Shown here piece by piece: positions 5,587-9,531 of a stretch of DNA of 9,531 nucleotides. The position numbers and the translations under genes are program-made. The notes under the pieces are model-generated. The model was not told where the DNA came from. It was given only the letters and a program-made list of their open reading frames with translations, and ran no database searches. This DNA is from Spirochaetia bacterium (GTDB taxonomy: Bacteria > Spirochaetota > Spirochaetia > Treponematales > Breznakiellaceae): contig BNVB01000076.1 in assembly GCA_025997795.1 (NCBI GenBank), forward strand, positions 1-9,531, in the 5' to 3' direction. Numbering within the stretch: position 1 is the first letter of the stretch; each line of letters opens with the position of its first letter.

Positions 5587-6411
5587 TTAATGTACCTCAA
5601 AGCGCCGGGTAAAGCGGCTTGTAAAGGGGGTAAGGAAATCTTTGTCAAAAGAAACGGGTCTTCCACTGCGGCTGGCAAAATAAGCTGCCTTAAGGAGCCG
5701 GGGTGTACCTTCCGAATCGTCCCAGATTCCGGCGGCTTTCCAGGGACAGCCAAAACCCTCTTTCCATATCGAAATTCCTTCCGGGTTATAGCCCGATGCC
5801 GTAACCATAGCGGTAAAGGGACTGGGCCTGGGACCGGCAGTTGTGTTTTCCCCCTCCGCCAGGTCCCGGCACCCAATAAGGCCCGGCGGCGCTTCGTATA
5901 CCGTTCCCCAGCCGCTTATGGCAGAGCACTTTTTAAGCCGCCTGCGGGCATGGGCAAAGGCCTCAATATAACAGGTTTGCATCCAGTCCTGAAAACCGGC
6001 CGCATCCATTGCTGGTATGGCGGTATCAAGCCGCAGAGCCGGGGCAAAGGCAGAAGCTGCAAAAAAGAGGGTACCCATAAGAGCCGCCGCATACTGCTTG
6101 CTTACCGATAAAGCGGCGGTGTTTATACCCAGCGCTTCCAGGGTCCAGGCGGGCGGACCGTCCTCGCTGGTTTCCCACAGGCAGGGATCGATCCATAGGG
6201 TACTGTTTTGCTTTTCCGCAGCAAGCAGTATTTTACGGAGGTATGCCAGATATGCTTCGTCGTAGATTCCCGGCCCTTCGTGTTCCAGGATTCCCCAGGG
6301 AAGAACCAGCCGGTTGGAGTTAAACCCCAGCCGGGCTAGTTCGGCAAAACGGCTGTCCGCTTCCTCTACCGGAAAGGGTTTTGCGGTAAAGGTTTTGCCT
6401 GGAACAGCCAC
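5587..6411 (-). CDS. Truncated GH5-like glycosidase (endoglycoceramidase/GH5_12-type), probably inactive remnant
   Basis: The 274-residue product resembles GH5 enzymes that cleave glycosylceramides or steryl glucosides. Visible blocks are PFPVEEADSRFAELARLGFN, NRLVLPWGILEHEGPGIYDEAYLAYLR (31-59), APAWTLEALGI-like GPPAWTLEALGI (85-96), LFFAASAFAP (115-124), and the acid/base region GWGTVYEAPPGLIG (167-180). Further on are ISIWKEGF-GCPWKAAGIW (213-230) and FDKDFLTPF (255-263). The expected HQD after the second strand reads CLW (77-79), and the NEP of the acid/base strand reads YEA (172-174). The N-terminal first strand and the whole C-terminal half with the nucleophile Glu are absent. The GTG start follows the HtrA stop with no gap, in the same frame, and has no Shine-Dalgarno of its own. 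I consider it a degenerate remnant or a non-catalytic protein; family assignment is from memory of conserved blocks. Confidence 0.6.
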   Translation of the reverse strand: MAVPGKTFTAKPFPVEEADSRFAELARLGFNSNRLVLPWGILEHEGPGIYDEAYLAYLRKILLAAEKQNSTLWIDPCLWETSEDGPPAWTLEALGINTAALSVSKQYAAALMGTLFFAASAFAPALRLDTAIPAMDAAGFQDWMQTCYIEAFAHARRRLKKCSAISGWGTVYEAPPGLIGCRDLAEGENTTAGPRPSPFTAMVTASGYNPEGISIWKEGFGCPWKAAGIWDDSEGTPRLLKAAYFASRSGRPVSFDKDFLTPFTSRFTRRFEVH

Positions 6412-7946
6412 CTAACGCTTATACTTGGGGGTTTCCAGGGTGGACTCGCCCCGTTGTACATCAAACCAAATTTCCCGGAGGGCCTTTTCCCGCATCACCT
6501 TGTAGAAAGAAGTTAGATCCCGGACCCGTTCGCCATTGACGGAGGTAATAATATCCTGCCGGACAAGACCTACAACGGCGGCGGGGCTTTTGGCAATTAC
6601 CTGGCCAACATAGAGCCCTTCAACTTTACTGTCAAGTTTAAGGCTGCCGCGGATTGAATCGGTAATCGGCACCACATACACGCCGGGCCACAGTTTGGAA
6701 TTTTCTGCGGCCACATCGTTACTGCGTTCTTCAATGCGAACCTGGATGTCCCGCTGGACACCTTCCCGGATAAGCTGGAAACCGGCCCGTTCGCCGGGTT
6801 TAAGATCCCCCACCATAAGGGTAAGGTGGTTCATACTCCGGACTTCTTTGCCGTTAAGGGCGGTGATAAAGTCGCCGGGCTGGATGCCCCCTTTTTCCGC
6901 CGGAGACCCAAGGAACATCTGGGTTACCATGGCGCCCCGTTTGCCCGCCAGCTTAAGGGCCTGGAGGGTATCCCTGTCGGGATCGGTAAGGGAAACGCCA
7001 AGCCAGCCATAGCTTATTTCTCCCTTATTGATAAATTCTTCGATAGAACGTTTTGCGTTGTTGATGGGAATGGCAAAACCCAGGCCCACCGAACCGCCGC
7101 CGGAACTGCTGGCTATCCAGGTATTAATGCCGATTACTTCGCCCCGGATATTTACCAAAGCGCCGCCGGAATTACCCTGGTTAATGGAGGTATCTGTCTG
7201 GATAAAGTCATTGATGTTTCCCGCAGGCCCGCCGGTACGGCCTAGGGCGCTGACAATACCCATGGTCATGGAAGACATAAAACCCAAAGGATTGCCGATG
7301 GCTATGGCCCAGTCGCCCACCATAACGCCGTCGGAATCCCCCAGTACCGCCAGGGGAAGATCGTCGGCGCACTGGAAGGACACCATGGCCAGATCCTTGC
7401 GCTCGTCTTTGCCTACCAGTTCTGCGGTATATTCGGTACCGTCGTTAAGGGCCACGGAAATTTCGTTGGCATCTCCCACCACATGGAAGTTGGTAAGTAC
7501 ATAGTAGAGAGCGGGTTTTGAACCGGCGCCGTTTACCTTACGAACAATAATCCCCGAACCCAGGCCCTGGGAGCGGAATTCCCGGTCCTTGCCATCTTCT
7601 TTACCGTCCCTTTCGTTGGGGTCCCTTTCGTTGGGGTTGCCAAAGAAAATTCCCAGGGTATGCCGTTAAAGTTGGGAATCTGCTGGCGGCGGATGGAAAC
7701 GGTCTTAAGTTCCACCACCGAAGGTAATACCCTGTCGGAAATGGACCGGAAAGCGGTCTGAAGATTTTCCGCCGCCGAAAGGGCATCCTGGGGTACCGGC
7801 GGCACAAGGTTCTCCTGTGCCTGGGCAGCGCCGCTCCGGGCAGAGGAAAGGCTTACAAAGGCAGCGGTAAAACCAAAAAGAATTCCCAAAAGGACAAGGT
7901 TAAAGACAAGAACGTTTCTGCCTGAAAGTTTCTTTAAAAGATTCAT
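6412..7946 (-). pseudogene. htrA: HtrA/DegP-type periplasmic serine protease, split by a one-base frameshift
   Basis: HtrA proteases degrade or refold damaged envelope proteins. Reading from ATG 7946 (GAGGAG at 7959-7954 is its ribosome site), residues 1-35 form a basic N-terminus and a membrane anchor or signal (NVLVFNLVLLGILFGFTAAF). The frame then runs off-register near 7646-7649, where TTTT reads as if one T were missing, and ends at a stop by 7533. Restoring one T gives WEFFFGNPNERDPNERDGK and a continuous frame to the stop at 6412 (511 codons). The second part has all catalytic residues: His in TNFHVVGD (7485-7483), Asp in RKDLAMV (7395-7393), Ser in NQGNSGGALVN (7170-7168). Two PDZ domains follow (WLGVSLTD onward; GLYVGQVIAKSPA onward). 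Either a sequencing error in a homopolymer or a real inactivating or slippage-prone mutation would explain it. Confidence 0.88.
7606..7635 (-). repeat. 15-bp perfect tandem duplication in htrA
   Basis: Bases 7606-7620 and 7621-7635 are identical 15-bp units (minus strand CCCAACGAAAGGGAC). In the frameshift-corrected HtrA reading they give PNERD twice in the linker between the anchor and the protease domain. The duplication keeps frame and lies within about 15 bases of the frameshift site. Confidence 0.9.
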
Positions 7947-7965
7947 TACTAAACTCCTCAAAAAT

Positions 7966-8016
7966 CACATTACTGTATCTATAATACTGTTTTACCCAAA
8001 AAGTTACAGTGATGTG
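7966..8016 (-). promoter_or_regulatory. 12-bp imperfect inverted repeat between the TPR gene and htrA
   Basis: CACATTACTGTA (7966-7977) and TACAGTGATGTG (8005-8016) are inverted with 11 of 12 matches and a 27-nt spacer. On the minus strand the second stem is followed by ATTTTT and then by the htrA ribosome site GAGGAG. The structure could be a terminator/attenuator after the TPR gene, or an operator over an htrA promoter (a TATTAT lies in the spacer at 7986-7981, without a convincing -35). A further TACTGT copy sits at 7985-7990. No known box is matched exactly. Confidence 0.45.
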
Positions 8017-8017
8017 C

Positions 8018-9439
8018 CTAGCGCAGGGCCCGCAGCAAAGCCCGCAGTTCCGGGTCCGCCGCCTGGCCGGGAACGGGAAGTTTTGTTTTTTCCTGTTGTG
8101 ATACTATCTCGTCCCCCGGCTCTATGCGGTCATAAAAACCGTTACGAGCCAGGGTTCCGGCAGCCACTTCCTCGTCGGTTTCTCCAATGGTGATGGTTCC
8201 GGTAATATCGTCGGCGGTATACTCAAGGCCGATACCTTCGTTTTTTACCGCAGATCTGCCTTTTTTTACAATATCGTAGACCGTTTCGGTCTTTACCCCA
8301 TCGGCTTTGCCTTTGTCGATAAGCCCCGCTCCAGCCCGGCGGGCAGCCAGTTCCCCCCGGAACGGCAGGGCGGCGATAAGCTGATCAACAACATTCCGCC
8401 CGGCATTACGGAGCCGGTCCGGACCGGTGCGGTAGGCGTTAAAGGTGCCCGCCGGGGAACCGGTGCGGGCCACAAAAAGTTCGCCCTTAAGGGAAATATC
8501 CCGTTCGTTTTCCGTTACCGAAAGAACCAAAAAATAATCTGCCCCGCCTTCCCGGGCAGTACGAAAAGCGGTGGAAAAAGAAGCCTGCCGCAGTTCCGCC
8601 TCCAGGGGACTGATGTTCCGGTCGTGGACAAAAAGATCCTTTACATAGGCGGCGGCCACCGCAGCGCCGTCAACATGGTAAAAGGCAGATTGGGAAGCCA
8701 CAGAAAATACGGCGATTTTCCAGTGCCGCCTGGTTACCAAAAGCGGTTCCACCTGCCAGCGGCGGTAGAGAGCGTTTGCCAGCCGGGCGGTATAACTTTC
8801 TACCGCATCGTCTATACCCTGGTTTCCCATGCCCAGGTCCTGCATAAACCGGAGTTCTTCCATAAAGCGGGCGGGGAAGCCCTGGAGCCGGAGTATCTCC
8901 GCATAGTCCTGCCGTTCCCGCGCATAGGGATTAAGCCGGAGCCCCCGGCGGTATTCAAAGAGGGCCTGATCGCTTAAGTTCCGGGCCTTAAAATCCTTGG
9001 CCCGGGTAAAGTGCCAGGAAGCCCAGCGCCGCCGGGCTTCGGCTTCCACATTGGTGGCGGAAATAAGCAAATCCTCCAGGGCCATGCGGATAAATTCATC
9101 ATCCGGGGTTATGGAAACAGCCGTGGACAGTACGGAGATGGCATCCTGCCGCCGGCCAAGGCGGGAGAAGGCCATGCCCTTAAGGTACCAGGCGGCGGAG
9201 TCTTCCCGGTTTTTGGCAATAAGTTCATCCGCCAGCCGGGCTGCTTCGTCATACTGGCCCTGACGGTACCGGAGATTCGCCAAAAGACTCCGGGCGGGGA
9301 CAAAAGTGTTTTTATAAAAGAGGGCCCGCTCTGCATAACGGATACCTTCGGGGATACGGCCGCCGCGGGAAGCAAGATAGGCTGCATAGTAGTACACCCG
9401 GTAGTCTTCTGAATGGCCCGCCGTTACCCCGACGATCAA
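8018..9439 (-). CDS. TPR-repeat protein with C-terminal envelope-type domains; 5' end interrupted by an inverted segment
   Basis: The 473-codon frame starts at TTG 9439 as given, but its real 5' end is displaced (see the inverted segment). Residues about 8-120 are consecutive tetratricopeptide units (YYYAAYLASRGGRIPEGIRY; ARSLLANLRYRQGQYDEAAR; AWYLKGMAFSRLGRRQDAIS), a protein-binding scaffold. A further TPR-like helical part lies near 140-175. Residues about 225-340 form an alpha/beta domain (WKIAVFSVA, GADYFLVLSVTE, LKGELFVART) like those in CsgG/LpoB/FlgT-type envelope proteins. A small beta-rich end follows (DITGTITIGETDEE, IEPGDEIV). That similarity is a general impression, and the function is unknown. 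Genes on either side of htrA in the same direction suggest an envelope role. The first 10 codons (from TTG to about 9411) are read through the inverted DNA; an AAAGGAG precedes the TTG, so restart there is possible. Confidence 0.75.
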   Translation of the reverse strand: MIVGVTAGHSEDYRVYYYAAYLASRGGRIPEGIRYAERALFYKNTFVPARSLLANLRYRQGQYDEAARLADELIAKNREDSAAWYLKGMAFSRLGRRQDAISVLSTAVSITPDDEFIRMALEDLLISATNVEAEARRRWASWHFTRAKDFKARNLSDQALFEYRRGLRLNPYARERQDYAEILRLQGFPARFMEELRFMQDLGMGNQGIDDAVESYTARLANALYRRWQVEPLLVTRRHWKIAVFSVASQSAFYHVDGAAVAAAYVKDLFVHDRNISPLEAELRQASFSTAFRTAREGGADYFLVLSVTENERDISLKGELFVARTGSPAGTFNAYRTGPDRLRNAGRNVVDQLIAALPFRGELAARRAGAGLIDKGKADGVKTETVYDIVKKGRSAVKNEGIGLEYTADDITGTITIGETDEEVAAGTLARNGFYDRIEPGDEIVSQQEKTKLPVPGQAADPELRALLRALR

Positions 9440-9531
9440 AAATTGCTCCTTTCTCTGGCCCTGGTATTAGGTTCTTTGGGCCAGCATAACGAGGCTAAAA
9501 CCTATATAGACCGGGTGCTGGCGGGCCATTC
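9411..9531. repeat. Candidate invertible segment: 12-bp inverted arms around 97 bp inside the TPR gene
   Basis: The left arm GAATGGCCCGCC (9411-9422) and right arm GGCGGGCCATTC (9520-9531) are perfect reverse complements. The 97 bases between them encode a TPR unit on the plus strand although the surrounding TPR gene is on the minus strand. Flipping the segment between the arms creates an uninterrupted minus-strand frame in which this unit reads straight into AGHSEDYRVYYYAAYLAS. The window ends on the last base of the right arm, so it is not known whether the repeat continues beyond it. Confidence 0.75.
9413..9531 (+). other. TPR-unit coding sequence in the opposite orientation to its gene (partial)
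   Basis: From ATG 9413 the plus strand reads 39 codons to the edge without a stop: MARRYPDDQKLLLSLALVLG, then SLGQHNEAKTYIDRVLAGH. The spacing LG-SLGQHNEAKTYIDRVL is a classic TPR helix pair of about 35 residues. It ends VLAGH(S), exactly where the minus-strand protein has (VT)AGHSEDYRV. I read this as the missing upstream unit of the TPR gene, inverted. A separate rightward TPR gene that starts here and overlaps the first gene antisense is the alternative; it is less likely because the frame joins perfectly after inversion. Confidence 0.7.

Noticed and set aside
5482..6111. Plus-strand 209-codon frame antisense to the GH5 remnant
   Set aside because: Composition is basic and Gly/Ser/Arg-rich like an antisense shadow, while the minus frame shows ordered GH5 blocks.
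7971..8010. LexA/SOS-type box (CTGT...ACAG) upstream of htrA
   Set aside because: The nearest CTGT/ACAG pair is separated by 15 bases rather than 8, and the other copies are in direct orientation. It does not match a LexA operator.

Overview
The window looks like a spirochaete chromosome, most likely a Treponema of roughly balanced base composition such as the termite-gut treponemes. That assignment rests on the style of the proteins (HtrA, the GAF/HD-GYP protein, the TPR protein) and is an inference; no rRNA or other marker is present. About 95% of the window is coding. I see no tRNA, rRNA, CRISPR array or insertion sequence.

Left part (1-4209). A membrane-protein gene runs leftward off the edge (359 to 1). 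It diverges from a compact rightward run of seven genes: infC (IF3), rpmI (L35), rplT (L20), a coiled-coil protein with a Pro/Ala-rich acidic tail, a ZapA-like protein, manA (type I phosphomannose isomerase) and a YaiI/UPF0178 protein. Gaps are 1-76 nt, so one transcript is likely. It would start at a sigma70-type promoter at 402-431 that is overlapped by a 22-bp tandem repeat. infC appears to start at TTG, and the rpmI-rplT gap holds a perfect 10-bp hairpin. The run joins translation factors to cell-division accessory proteins and sugar-phosphate metabolism.

Right part (4264-9531) is read leftward. In transcription order it holds a TPR-repeat protein, an HtrA/DegP periplasmic protease with a one-base frameshift, a 274-codon remnant of a GH5 (endoglycoceramidase/GH5_12-like) glycosidase that lacks both ends and key active-site residues, and, from its own promoter, a GAF/HD-GYP cyclic-di-GMP phosphodiesterase. 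The two operons converge at about 4210-4263.

The most striking observation is at the right edge. The last 121 bases (9411-9531) are bounded by perfect 12-bp inverted arms. The segment between them encodes a textbook TPR unit on the PLUS strand, while the surrounding TPR gene is on the minus strand. Flipping the segment between its arms joins the TPR unit, in frame, to the rest of the TPR protein. In the orientation given here the reading frame is interrupted by a stop. This is either an intragenic invertible switch (phase variation inside a TPR coding sequence) or a fold-back/chimera artefact at a contig end. The window stops on the last base of the arm, so I cannot decide between them from this sequence.
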